Source: Glycomyces lechevalierae (GTDB lineage Bacteria; Actinomycetota; Actinomycetes; Mycobacteriales; Micromonosporaceae). Taken from it: a DNA stretch of 64,000 nucleotides. Location of the stretch: NCBI RefSeq assembly GCF_027622945.1, contig NZ_JAPZVQ010000002.1, positions 396,386 through 460,385 on the forward strand, in the 5' to 3' direction. Position 1 is the stretch's first letter. The number at the start of each line of letters is the position of its first letter. Shown one piece after another: positions 1 through 7,839 of the stretch. The notes beneath the pieces are model-generated. The model was not told the DNA's origin and did no database searches. It saw nothing but the letters and a program-made list of their open reading frames with translations. Made by a program: the position numbers and the translations under genes.

Positions 1-1
1 G

Positions 2-34
2 ATCATCGGCACCGTGCTGCGGCTGCCGGCTTAG
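2..34 (+). CDS. C-terminal end of an upstream protein (partial)
   Basis: A frame entering from the left edge reads IIGTVLRLPA and stops at TAG (32-34), twelve bases before a strong hairpin terminator. Ten residues are too few to identify the protein. The stop followed closely by a terminator is the only support for a real gene end. Confidence 0.35.
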   Translation: MIGTVLRLPA

Positions 35-45
35 ACGACGCGCAC

Positions 46-76
46 GGGCCGGGGAGCGCGATGCGCTCCCCGGCCC
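46..76. terminator. Bidirectional hairpin terminator
   Basis: A perfect 14-bp stem (46-59 with 63-76) encloses the 3-nt loop GAT. It lies between the stop of the left-edge frame and the end of the convergent secreted-protein gene, so it can serve both. There is no long T-tract, as is common for actinobacterial terminators. Confidence 0.75.
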
Positions 77-105
77 TTCGCGTTGCGGGCGTTCGGTTCG
101 GGGCC

Positions 106-534
106 TTACGAGGTGTACTCCCAGTCTTGGACGCAGGACCAGGCGCTGTAGCCCCAGGCGCCGTTCCAGAAGACCTCCATCCAGTAGTCGCTGGTGAGGC
201 CGCAGGCGCTGTACTCGCCGCCGGAGCCGCGCTCGCAGGAGACCTGGACCCAGGTGCCGGCCGGGATGACCTCGAGGATCGTGGAGCCGACCTCGGCGAG
301 GCGGCGGTGGTTGACGCCTTCGGAGAAGCGGGCCCTGCAGGTCCGCTGCTCCGAGGCGCTGGCAGGAACGACGGTGGTGGCGGGAACGGTGTCGGTCGTG
401 CTCTCGATCCGCGATTTCACGGGCGTCGGCACGTCGACGGGCACGCGTGGAGCCGCGGCTGCCGAGGACGCGGCGGAGAACGACAGCGCGAGCGCGGCCG
501 CAATGACGCCGATGGCAGTGAAGAACCTCTTCAT
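106..534 (-). CDS. Small secreted protein of unknown function
   Basis: Codes for 142 aa starting MKRFFTAIG. Residues 1 to about 28 are a Sec signal peptide: two basic residues, then a long Ala/Leu/Ser core ending in AAAA. The mature part holds four Cys in the second half, which could form two disulfides, and an aromatic-rich end (SDYWMEVFWNGAWGYSAW). ATG 534 is chosen because AAAGGGG lies about 11 nt upstream; an upstream in-frame ATG at 567 has no ribosome site and would put extra residues before the signal peptide. No family recognised. A TGTCGG palindrome lies about 100 bp upstream (636-651). Confidence 0.75.
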   Translation of the reverse strand: MKRFFTAIGVIAAALALSFSAASSAAAAPRVPVDVPTPVKSRIESTTDTVPATTVVPASASEQRTCRARFSEGVNHRRLAEVGSTILEVIPAGTWVQVSCERGSGGEYSACGLTSDYWMEVFWNGAWGYSAWSCVQDWEYTS

Positions 535-635
535 TACCAGGATCACCCCTTTGGTGAACTTGATCATGCTTACGCCTTATGGCGTGATCTCAACCTAATT
601 ACGAAGAAGCGCGCGTTACTGCACAAAACGGGTAA

Positions 636-651
636 TGTCGGGAAACCGACA
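636..651. promoter_or_regulatory. TGTCGG-N4-CCGACA palindrome, copy 1
   Basis: Perfect 6+6 inverted repeat with spacer GAAA, in the gap between the PadR gene and the secreted-protein gene, about 100 bp upstream of the latter's start. The same arms with the same 4-nt spacing occur at 28735-28750 and 53979-53994, also between genes. Probably a binding site for an unidentified dimeric regulator. Confidence 0.5.
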
Positions 652-687
652 GAGCGGCCGGCACGTCGGCGATGCGGGGACGCGGGC

Positions 688-1224
688 TCAGTCCTGCGGT
701 TCGGCGGGCGGCACGGTCTGCGCCCATTCGGCCCAGTCGGCAAGGGCCTCATACAGTTTGACGCCCGCCTCGATCGTCACGCGCATCGATTTGACCTGCG
801 GGGAGTCGCCGTAGACGCCGCCGTCCTTGTCGGCGGCGAACTGCTCGAACCCGGCGGCGGCCTGCCGGTAGTAGGCGGCCTCGGCGGCGAGGTGGGCGCG
901 CAGGTCCTCAGGGTCCATGAGCCAGTAGAAGAGCGAGCGCAGCAGCGGCTCGAGCCTTGCCGTGCGGTCGACGGGCTCCTCGGTCAGCCAGCGCTTCGCT
1001 TCGGCGCGGCCGGCGTCGGTGATGCGGTAGACCTTCCGCCCGCGCGGGCCCTCGCTGTCGATCTCGATGAGGCCGGCGTCGGCGAGCTTGTTGAGCTCGC
1101 CGTAGATCTGCGGATGCTTGGCGGGCCAGATGAGGCCGAGCTGCTTCTCGAAGCGCTGCGTCAGGTCGTAGCCGCTGGCGGGCTCTCCGGCGAGGAGCCC
1201 GAGCAGGGCGTACCGCAGCGACAT
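688..1224 (-). CDS. PadR family transcriptional regulator
   Basis: 178 aa. Residues 1-75 are a PadR winged helix (start MSLRYALLGLLAGEPASGYDL, then KHPQIYGELNKLADAGLIE and a wing with GRKVYRIT). Residues about 85-170 form the helical C-terminal dimerisation region of the virulence-activator type. It is divergent from the SDR gene at 1379 with a 154-bp gap holding a promoter and dyad symmetry, so it probably controls that gene and itself. PadR proteins are usually repressors released by small aromatic or drug-like ligands; the ligand here is unknown. Confidence 0.92.
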   Translation of the reverse strand: MSLRYALLGLLAGEPASGYDLTQRFEKQLGLIWPAKHPQIYGELNKLADAGLIEIDSEGPRGRKVYRITDAGRAEAKRWLTEEPVDRTARLEPLLRSLFYWLMDPEDLRAHLAAEAAYYRQAAAGFEQFAADKDGGVYGDSPQVKSMRVTIEAGVKLYEALADWAEWAQTVPPAEPQD

Positions 1225-1302
1225 CGCTTCTCCTTCGGGCTGGTCGGGGCCTCGTGGTCCGGGCCGTGCGGCGAGTCTAGCCGCCGGGCCGCGGTGCGGG
1301 GG

Positions 1303-1354
1303 TTGACGAGTGAGGACCTGATATGTATCGTTCGACGTGTCTCTTCATACATGT
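1303..1354 (+). promoter_or_regulatory. Promoter and putative PadR operator for the SDR gene
   Basis: TTGACG (1303-1308) followed after 17 nt by TATCGT (1326-1331) fits a housekeeping -35/-10 pair. Overlapping the -10 and start region are ATGTAT (1323-1328) and its inverse ATACAT (1347-1352), resembling the ATGT/ACAT half-sites known for PadR proteins though more widely spaced. Repression by the divergent PadR would block RNA polymerase here. Confidence 0.5.
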
Positions 1355-1378
1355 CAAGTCTTACTGCTTGGAGTCCTC

Positions 1379-2248
1379 ATGGGCAACACCCCAGCCGTCC
1401 TGTTGACCGGCGCGAACGGCGGCATCGGCACCCCTGCGGCGCTGGACCTGGCCGCGCGCGGCTTCACCGTCTACGCCGGGATGCGCCGCCTCGGGCACGG
1501 ACCGTTCGACGGCGTCGCGCGCATCCGGGAGATCCGGCTCGACGTCACCGACCCCGACTCGGTCGCCGAGGCGATCGCGCGCATCGAGCGCGAACGCGGC
1601 GGGCAGGGCCTGCAGGCGGTCGTCAACAACGCGGGCGTGATCGTGCAGGGCCCGCTCGAACTCGTCCCCGACGACGAGCTGCAACGCCAGTTCGCGGTGA
1701 ACGTCTTCGGTCCCGTGCGCGTGGTCAAGGCCGCGCTGCCGCTGCTGCGGGCCGGCGCGGGCCGGATCGTGAACGTGGGCGCGCCGACCGCGTACCTGCC
1801 GATGCCGTTCAACGGCCCGATCTCCTCGAGCAAGGCCGCGCTGCATTCGCTGACGGCGGCGCTGCGCGGCGAGCTCGCCGCGTGGGACCTCCCGGTGACC
1901 GTGGTCGTGCCGGGACTGGTCGACACCGCGATCTTCACGAAGGCGGCGGACGCCCAGCGGACCGTTCCCGTTCCGGCGGAACGGGAAGCGCTCTACCGGC
2001 AGCACCTGGCGGCGCTGGAGCGGTCGGCCGCGAAGCAGCGGCCAGAAGCGACCACGGGCACGGTGCGGGCGATCGCTGCGGCGGTCACCGACCGGCGCGT
2101 GAAGCCCGAGTACTTCAGCGGCGCGAACGCGCGGGTCCTGTCGAAGATGCTGGCGCGGCTGCCGCGCCCGGTGCGGGAGTCGGCGGTCGCGAGCGCCTTG
2201 GGCGTCAAGGGCATCCAGGCGCCGCGGGAGACCGCCCGCGCGGCCTGA
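1379..2248 (+). CDS. SDR-fold oxidoreductase lacking the catalytic Ser and Tyr
   Basis: 289 aa. The Rossmann nucleotide site is intact (LLTGANGGIG near residues 7-16) and the structural NNAG motif is present (VVNNAGVIVQG). Where active SDRs have N-x-S-S and Y-x-x-x-K, this reads GRIVNVGAPTAYLP and GPISSSKAAL: the catalytic Ser is replaced by Gly/Ala and the Tyr by Ile; only the Lys remains. It may therefore bind NAD(P) without classical oxidoreductase chemistry, or use another acid. The start is ATG 1379 with GGAG eight bases upstream. Divergent from a PadR regulator. Confidence 0.85.
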   Translation: MGNTPAVLLTGANGGIGTPAALDLAARGFTVYAGMRRLGHGPFDGVARIREIRLDVTDPDSVAEAIARIERERGGQGLQAVVNNAGVIVQGPLELVPDDELQRQFAVNVFGPVRVVKAALPLLRAGAGRIVNVGAPTAYLPMPFNGPISSSKAALHSLTAALRGELAAWDLPVTVVVPGLVDTAIFTKAADAQRTVPVPAEREALYRQHLAALERSAAKQRPEATTGTVRAIAAAVTDRRVKPEYFSGANARVLSKMLARLPRPVRESAVASALGVKGIQAPRETARAA

Positions 2249-2370
2249 GCCGGTACGGCGTCACGGGCCGGCGCTCAAACGAGGTGCCGGACGCCACGGG
2301 CGTCGAGGGCCGCGGTGTTCGAAACCTCGATGTTCGAATGGGCGTCGGTGGATCGTGATTGGCTCGGAGG

Positions 2371-2967
2371 ATGGCGAAAACCGTGTACAACACAGCGACC
2401 AGCATCGACGGCTACCTCGCGGACCCCGAGAACTCGCTCGAATGGCTCTTCACGGTGCCGGGCGGCCACCCCGAGCAGTCGGAGGAGCAGGGCGGCGACG
2501 CGGCGACCCCGCTCGACGAGTTCGACGAGTTCCTCGTCGGGGTCGGAGCGATCTGCATGGGGTCGACGACCTACGAGTGGATCCTCGAACACGAAGTGCC
2601 GCTGGAACACCCGGAGAAGTGGCCCTATCAGGTGCCCTCGTGGGTCTTCACGACCCGGGACCTGCCCGCGCTGCCGGGCAAGGACATCCGGTTCGTCGCT
2701 GCCCCCGACCCAGGCGATGTCGCCAGGGTCCACGCCGAGATGGTGGCGGCCGCGGGCGACAAGGACCGGTGGATCGTGGGCGGCGGCGATCTGGTCGGCC
2801 AATTCTTCGACGCCGGGCTCCTCGACGAGATCCGCGCTTCAATCGCGCCGGTCTTCCTCGGGGACGGCGCACCGATCCTGCCGCGCCGCATCCTCTCCCA
2901 CCACCTCGAACTGACCGAGGCGAAAAGCGTCGGCCAGTTCGCCTGCCTCACTTACCGAGTGAAGTAG
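2371..2967 (+). CDS. Dihydrofolate reductase-family (RibD C-terminal) protein
   Basis: 198 aa with the RibD-C/DHFR-like fold seen in many orphan actinobacterial reductases: an opening strand and loop with TSIDGYLA, MGSTTYEW near residue 60, WVFTTRDL, and the glycine motif WIVGGGDLVGQFFDAGLLDEI. Substrate unknown; these proteins are not folate DHFR proper. GGAGG sits directly against ATG 2371, so a TTG at 2359 or a leaderless start is possible. Two direct TGTTCGAA copies lie 33-55 bp upstream. Confidence 0.82.
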   Translation: MAKTVYNTATSIDGYLADPENSLEWLFTVPGGHPEQSEEQGGDAATPLDEFDEFLVGVGAICMGSTTYEWILEHEVPLEHPEKWPYQVPSWVFTTRDLPALPGKDIRFVAAPDPGDVARVHAEMVAAAGDKDRWIVGGGDLVGQFFDAGLLDEIRASIAPVFLGDGAPILPRRILSHHLELTEAKSVGQFACLTYRVK

Positions 2968-2986
2968 CGGAACAGCACGGGCGACG

Positions 2987-3014
2987 CCCGCCCGGCCCTT
3001 TCGGGCCGGGCGGG
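2987..3014. terminator. Bidirectional hairpin terminator
   Basis: A perfect 12-bp GC stem (2987-2998 with 3003-3014) closed by TTTC, lying between two convergent gene ends (2967 and 3022). Confidence 0.8.
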
Positions 3015-3021
3015 TCTCCTC

Positions 3022-3588
3022 TTAGTCGTTGTCGTCGGCGTCATCCTGGTCGTCGGTCTCGTTGTCGTCGGCGTCGTCATCGCCGTCGTCACCGATGCCG
3101 TCGTCGTCCCCGTCGTCGTCGTTCGCGTCGTCGTCGGCGAGCACCTCGGTGACCGTGCCGTCGAAGGCGTCGACCACGACGTCCCATTCGGCGCCGTCGG
3201 CGTCCGTCACCTCGACGATCCAGACCGGGGCCTCGGCGGTGCCTTCGAGGTCGACGTCCCAGACGTCGCCCGGGACCTCCGCGAGGGCGGCCTCCACGGC
3301 CGCGTCCTCGCCGATCGCCTCGGCCGGGAGCGCGAAGTCGTCGCCATCGGTGCCGTTCCGGTCGTCCGCGTCGTAGCGGTCGTCCGCGTCGTCGGCCTGC
3401 TCGGCGGCGCGGTCGTTCCGGTCGTCGATGTCGTCCGCGGCGAAGGCCGCGGCGGTGCCGCCGCCCAGGAGCAGGACACCGGCGGCGCCGGCGATGACGA
3501 GGGTGCGCTGGCGGCCGCGGAAGCGGCGCGGGGTCGCCTCGGGCTGGTCGGGGGTCGAAGCCTGCTGGGTGTCGGTCGGAGCGTTCAT
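3022..3588 (-). CDS. Membrane-anchored PepSY-domain protein with Asp-rich tail
   Basis: 188 aa. Short N-terminal cytoplasmic part, one membrane segment at about 29-49 (TLVIAGAAGVLLLGGGTAAA), an Asp/Arg linker, a PepSY domain at about 84-148 (EAALAEVPGDVWDVDLEG ... WDVVVDAFDGTVTEVL), then about 40 residues that are more than half Asp. ATG 3588 has AGAGGA six bases upstream; an earlier in-frame start at 3654 would run into the operator. Divergent from the response regulator at 3794 and sharing its operator region, so it is probably the main target or an accessory sensor of that system. The acidic tail suggests binding of divalent or other cations; this is inference. Confidence 0.85.
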   Translation of the reverse strand: MNAPTDTQQASTPDQPEATPRRFRGRQRTLVIAGAAGVLLLGGGTAAAFAADDIDDRNDRAAEQADDADDRYDADDRNGTDGDDFALPAEAIGEDAAVEAALAEVPGDVWDVDLEGTAEAPVWIVEVTDADGAEWDVVVDAFDGTVTEVLADDDANDDDGDDDGIGDDGDDDADDNETDDQDDADDND

Positions 3589-3640
3589 GTCGTGTCCTCT
3601 CGCTGGTGTGCGGATCTGATGTCGGCAACGATGCGCGTCC

Positions 3641-3773
3641 GAACCTGAAGCCAAGCTGAAGTCACCTGAAGCCGACTTCAGGAAAGGGCTTGCAGGAGAG
3701 CGGGAGTGACAGTTTCGCCTGGCAGGGGCCGGATTCTCGTGTCCGCGAGCGACTTCAGCTTGGCTTCAGGTTC
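3641..3773. promoter_or_regulatory. Symmetric operator region of the two-component system
   Basis: A perfect 23-bp inverted repeat, 3641-3663 and 3751-3773, is separated by 87 bp. Each arm carries two direct CTGAAG half-sites spaced 11 bp, typical for tandem binding of OmpR/PhoB-family dimers. A further CCTGAAG-CCGA-CTTCAGG dyad is at 3665-3682. One arm sits near the PepSY start (3588) and the other just upstream of the regulator start (3794), so both genes are probably controlled by the regulator itself. Confidence 0.75.
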
Positions 3774-3793
3774 GCTGTGTCAAGCTTCGGGAC

Positions 3794-4477
3794 ATGCGAT
3801 TGCTGATGGTGGAAGACGAGCAGCGGCTGGCCAAGATGGTCGCCGCCGGGCTGACGGCCGAGGGGTACGCCGTCGATCTCGCCCATGACGGCCGGACCGG
3901 CCTGTCGAAGGCCCGCATCGGCGACTACGACGCGATCATCCTCGACATCATGCTGCCGTCCATGAACGGCTACCAGGTGTGCGCGGCCCTCCGGCAGGAG
4001 GGCATCGCCACGCCGATCCTCATGCTCACCGCCAAAGACGGCGAATACGACGAGGCCGAGGGGCTCGACACCGGCGCGGACGACTTCCTCACCAAGCCGT
4101 TCTCCTTCGTGGTCCTGCAGGCGCGCCTGCGCGCGATGATGCGCCGCGGCCGGTCCGCGGCCGCCTCGCCCACGGTGTGGCGCTTCGGCGACCTCACCGT
4201 CGACCCGGCCACCCGCACCTGCCGCCGCGGCGGCGCACCGGTCGAGCTCACTTCCAAGGAGTTCTCCGTCCTGGAGTACCTGGCGAGCCGCGCCGGCGAG
4301 GTCGTGTCCAAATCGGAGATCCTGCACCACGTGTGGGATTTCGCCTATGACGGCGACGTGAACATCGTCGAGGTCTACATCTCCAACCTCCGCCGCAAGA
4401 TCGACACCCCTTACGGCCGCGCCTCGATCGCGACCGTGCGCGGGGCGGGCTACCGATTGGCGGCGAACGGTGGCTAG
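3794..4477 (+). CDS. OmpR-family response regulator
   Basis: 227 aa. Receiver domain 1-115 with acidic pocket E7-D8, phospho-acceptor D51 (DAIILDIMLP), Thr in MLTAKD and Lys in TKPF. A winged-helix effector domain fills 130-225 (GDLTVDPATRTCRRGG, VELTSKEFSVLEYLASRAGEVV, VYISNLRRKID, TVRGAGYRL). It overlaps the histidine kinase gene by 8 nt, so they are translated together. Likely binds the CTGAAG repeats just upstream and autoregulates. Confidence 0.96.
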   Translation: MRLLMVEDEQRLAKMVAAGLTAEGYAVDLAHDGRTGLSKARIGDYDAIILDIMLPSMNGYQVCAALRQEGIATPILMLTAKDGEYDEAEGLDTGADDFLTKPFSFVVLQARLRAMMRRGRSAAASPTVWRFGDLTVDPATRTCRRGGAPVELTSKEFSVLEYLASRAGEVVSKSEILHHVWDFAYDGDVNIVEVYISNLRRKIDTPYGRASIATVRGAGYRLAANGG

Positions 4478-6032
4478 GCAGCCGACCAGGGCGCAGCGCG
4501 CCGAGATCCGCAGGGCCATGCGCAGAGCCGAGGGCAAGAAGCCCTTCTGGCGGCCCGACTCGGTGCGGGCGCGCGCCACGGTCGGCGCGACGCTGGTCGT
4601 CGCCGTCGCACTGGTCGCCGCCGGGTTCCTGGTCACCACCATGCTTCGAGAAAACCTGTACGGCCGCGCCGAACTCACCGCGGAGGTCAACGCCCGCTCC
4701 TTTGCCGGGCAACTCGCGTCCGGCACGGCGCCCACGGCGATCGAGCTGCCCGATGACGGCGAGCTCGTGCAGATCGTGGACGCGAACGGAACCGTGGCCG
4801 CCGCCAGCGAAGACCTCGAAGGCGCCCCCGTTATCGGCGGTTTCGCCCCCGAACCCGACCCCGTCGAGACGGCCACCGAGACCCGGCCCGAGACCGAGAC
4901 CGACGATGACGACGACCAAGACGACGACGCCGATGACGACGACGACACGCCCTCGAGCGACGCGACCACGACGGCGGGCGGCGGCGCGGTCGGCTCGACG
5001 ATCGCCTACGAGACGGTGAGCGTGCCCGCCGAGGACGACGCGTCCTACCGCTTCGCGGCCCTCACCGCCACCGCCCCGGACGGGCGGACCTACGCCGTCT
5101 ACTCCGGTGCTTCCCTTGAGACGCAGGAAGAAGCGGTCGACAGCGTCGGCACGGCGATGGCATGGACGCTCGCGCCACTGCTGCTCATCGTCGCCGTCGT
5201 GACCTGGCTGGTGGTGCGGCGCGCACTCCGGCCGGTCAAGGCGATCCAGACGAAGCTCATCGAGATCACCGGCGGCGACCTGAGCCAGCGCGTGCCGGTG
5301 CCCGCGAGCCGCGACGAGATCCACAGCCTGGCCCGGACGACGAACATGACGCTCACGGCACTCGACATGGCCGTCTCGCAGCAGCGCCGGTTCGTCGCGG
5401 ACGCCTCCCACGAGCTGCGCAGCCCGCTCGCGATCCTGCGCACGCAATTGGAGATCGCCCGCGAGCACCCCGAGCTGCTCGACTTGGACGCCACGCTCGG
5501 CGATGTGACTCGCCTGCAGGACCTCGCCACGGACCTGCTGCTGCTCGCGCGCCTCGACGCCGGGGAGCGGCCGCCGCACGTGGAGGTGCCGTTCACCGAG
5601 CTGGTGCGCGAGGAGGTCGCGCGGCGGGCCGCCACCGACAGGGTGCCGGTGCGGCTCGACGTCGAGGAGGACCTGATGGTGTGGGGCGTGCGCGGGCACC
5701 TGGCCCGGGCCGTCGGGAACCTGCTCGCCAATGCGCAGCGGCACGCCGAAGAGGGCGTGACGGTGCGGCTGGCGGCCGAGGACGACGAGCTGCTGCACCT
5801 CGATGTCATCGACGACGGCAACGGCGTCCCGAAGGATCAGCGGCGCCAGATCTTCGACCGGTTCGTGCGGCTCGACGAGTCCCGCAGCCGCGACGAGGGC
5901 GGCGCCGGCCTGGGCCTGGCGATCGTGAAGGACGTGGCGCAGGAGCACGGCGGCACGATCTGGGTGCACGACGCGCCCGAGGGCGGCGCCCTGTTCCGGC
6001 TCACGCTGCGCCGCAACGGAAGGGGGTGGTGA
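4470..6032 (+). CDS. Sensor histidine kinase with Asp-rich extracellular loop
   Basis: 520 aa, GTG start overlapping the response regulator stop. Order: basic N-terminus, TM1 about 38-58, extracellular sensor about 60-228, TM2 about 230-250, HAMP 251-300, HisKA with His314 in DASHELRSP, and an HATPase domain about 400-515 with N box (VGNLLANAQRH), G1 (DDGNGVP) and G2 (GAGLGLAIV). Residues about 140-160 of the sensor are almost all Asp/Glu, echoing the acidic tail of the divergent PepSY protein. That suggests sensing of a cation or cationic peptide at the surface; no direct proof. Confidence 0.96.
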   Translation: MARQPTRAQRAEIRRAMRRAEGKKPFWRPDSVRARATVGATLVVAVALVAAGFLVTTMLRENLYGRAELTAEVNARSFAGQLASGTAPTAIELPDDGELVQIVDANGTVAAASEDLEGAPVIGGFAPEPDPVETATETRPETETDDDDDQDDDADDDDDTPSSDATTTAGGGAVGSTIAYETVSVPAEDDASYRFAALTATAPDGRTYAVYSGASLETQEEAVDSVGTAMAWTLAPLLLIVAVVTWLVVRRALRPVKAIQTKLIEITGGDLSQRVPVPASRDEIHSLARTTNMTLTALDMAVSQQRRFVADASHELRSPLAILRTQLEIAREHPELLDLDATLGDVTRLQDLATDLLLLARLDAGERPPHVEVPFTELVREEVARRAATDRVPVRLDVEEDLMVWGVRGHLARAVGNLLANAQRHAEEGVTVRLAAEDDELLHLDVIDDGNGVPKDQRRQIFDRFVRLDESRSRDEGGAGLGLAIVKDVAQEHGGTIWVHDAPEGGALFRLTLRRNGRGW

Positions 6033-6144
6033 TCAGGAACCGGTTCACCGGGGATCCGGCGCTCGGGGCGGGCGCAGTTGTGACGGGTTCTCGCCTGCCG
6101 GTCGGTGCTGCCGCATCGCAGTCGGCGGTCCTTACGATGGCCGG

Positions 6145-7074
6145 ATGAAAGCTTGGATCCCCCACGAGGCCGGCCTCGACCAGCTCGGCCCCCTGCCCGA
6201 CGGTGTCACCGTCGAGGTCTACGACGGCGGCGACTACCCGTCCGACCCGGGCGGTGTCGAGTTCCTGGTGCCGCCGGCCGCGCCCAAGGCGACCCTGCCC
6301 GGGATGTCCTATTCGACGCCTCCCATGTTGCAGGACATGCCGAACCTGAAGGTCGTGCAACTGCTCAGCGCCGGAGTCGAGCACTGGGTGCCGCTCGTTC
6401 CCGACGGCGTGATGCTGTGCAACAACCGCGGCGCGCACACCGAGGTCACCGCCGAATGGGTGATGGCCGCGGCCCTCGCCTCGGTGCGGCGGCTGGACGT
6501 GTTCGCCCGCAACCAGTCCGAGGGCAAGTGGGAGCTCGCCTGGGGCACGACGCTGTCCGGGAAGTCCGCCGTGATCGTCGGCGCCGGTTCCATCGGTGAA
6601 GCGGTCGCTCGCCGGTTCGAGGCCTCCGGGATGCAGGTCCAGATGGTGGCCCGCAGCGCCCGGCCCGGGGTCGGGACCCTCGCGGACCTCCCCGAGCTGC
6701 TGCCGCAGGCGGACGTCGTGGTGATCATGGTGCCGTTGACCCCCGAGACCGAAGGCCTGGTCGACGCCGCGTTCCTGGCGCGGATGCGGGACGGCGCGCT
6801 GCTGGTGAACGCCGCGCGCGGCAAGATCGTGGACACCGCCGCGCTGACCGCCGAGGTCGCCTCGGGGCGGCTGCGGTGCGCGCTCGACGTCACCGAGCCC
6901 GAACCGCTCCCGGCCGACCACGAGCTGTGGGGCCTGGAAGGCGCGATCGTCACGCCGCACGTGGGCGGCGCGGTCCTCGGGTTCATCGAGCGGGTCTACC
7001 CGCGCGTGGGCGACCAGATCCGTCGCTTCGCGGCGGGCGAGGAGCTCCACAACGTTGTCGAGAACGGCTATTAG
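6145..7074 (+). CDS. D-isomer 2-hydroxyacid dehydrogenase (phosphoglycerate dehydrogenase-like)
   Basis: 309 aa. NAD-binding motif VIVGAGSIGEAVARRF at about residue 150, active-site Arg in VNAARGKIVD, Glu in CALDVTEPEPLP and His in TPHVGG: the full Arg-Glu-His set of D-2-hydroxyacid dehydrogenases. Length is typical for the short (about 310 aa) class. Substrate cannot be told from sequence; glyoxylate/hydroxypyruvate reductase is one option. It stands alone, 112 bp after the histidine kinase. Confidence 0.9.
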   Translation: MKAWIPHEAGLDQLGPLPDGVTVEVYDGGDYPSDPGGVEFLVPPAAPKATLPGMSYSTPPMLQDMPNLKVVQLLSAGVEHWVPLVPDGVMLCNNRGAHTEVTAEWVMAAALASVRRLDVFARNQSEGKWELAWGTTLSGKSAVIVGAGSIGEAVARRFEASGMQVQMVARSARPGVGTLADLPELLPQADVVVIMVPLTPETEGLVDAAFLARMRDGALLVNAARGKIVDTAALTAEVASGRLRCALDVTEPEPLPADHELWGLEGAIVTPHVGGAVLGFIERVYPRVGDQIRRFAAGEELHNVVENGY

Positions 7075-7121
7075 CCGGTACGGGTCGCCGCACGCTGGAC
7101 CTTTGATGGTTCGATGGTGCG

Positions 7122-7838
7122 GTGATGACGCGATTCGAGGAACTGGGCTGGCGTGACTCGCCGATGGGCGAGATCAGTCTGCGGCGGCGGTTCGACCCGG
7201 AGGTCCAGGCCGAGGTCTACGAGGTCAAGCTCGACGAGGACTTCCTCATGTCGAGCCTGTTCACCGTGGCGGAGCGCGAGCTCTCGCACCTCGGCCTGGC
7301 CCGTGTGACCGGCGACGACCTCGAGGTGGTCGTCGGCGGTCTCGGCCTGGGCTACACCGCGCTGGCCGCGCTCGAGGACCCGCGCGTGCGGGACCTGATG
7401 GTCATCGAGTACTCGGACGCCGTCATCGACTGGCACGAGCGGGACCTCCTGCCCGACACCGTCGGCCTCGCCGCCGACGAGCGGGTCCGCTTGGCGTGCG
7501 CGGACTTCTTCGCCGCCGCGATGAGCGACGAGGGCTTCGATCCCGAGCGGCCGGGCCGCGCCTTCGACGCGGTCCTGCTCGACATCGACCACTCCCCCAG
7601 CCGCGTCCTGCACTCCCCGCACGCCGAGTTCTACACGCCGGCGGGCCTGCGGGCCATGGCCGCGCACCTCAAGCCCGAAGGGGTCTTCGCGATCTGGTCG
7701 GACGACCCGCCCGAGCCCGAGTTCATGACCGTCCTCATGGAGGTCTTCAAGGGCGTCAACGCGAAACGGGTCTGGTTCGACAACCCCTACACCGGCGGGC
7801 GCTCCTCGAACACCGTGTACACGGCCGTCAAGGTCTGA
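7122..7838 (+). CDS. Spermidine synthase-like / class I methyltransferase-fold protein
   Basis: 238 aa. Glycine motif VVVGGLGLGYTALAALED at about residue 70 followed by an acidic residue after the next strand (MVIEYSDAVIDWH) and AVLLDIDHSP, as in polyamine synthases and their relatives. Homologues in actinobacteria are annotated spermidine synthase or spermine synthase-like without proof. GTG 7122 and ATG 7125 are adjacent possible starts. It converges with the next gene leaving a single base between stops. Confidence 0.75.
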   Translation: MMTRFEELGWRDSPMGEISLRRRFDPEVQAEVYEVKLDEDFLMSSLFTVAERELSHLGLARVTGDDLEVVVGGLGLGYTALAALEDPRVRDLMVIEYSDAVIDWHERDLLPDTVGLAADERVRLACADFFAAAMSDEGFDPERPGRAFDAVLLDIDHSPSRVLHSPHAEFYTPAGLRAMAAHLKPEGVFAIWSDDPPEPEFMTVLMEVFKGVNAKRVWFDNPYTGGRSSNTVYTAVKV

Positions 7839-7839
7839 G

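Noticed and set aside
2316-2338. Two TGTTCGAA copies as a LexA/SOS box
   Set aside because: They are direct repeats and the inner spacing does not fit TCGAAC-N4-GTTCGA.
61-2358. Long open frame on the plus strand across the secreted protein, PadR and SDR genes
   Set aside because: Runs antisense and out of frame to three well-supported genes; its composition (Arg/Gly/Ala rich) is that of a GC-rich shadow frame.
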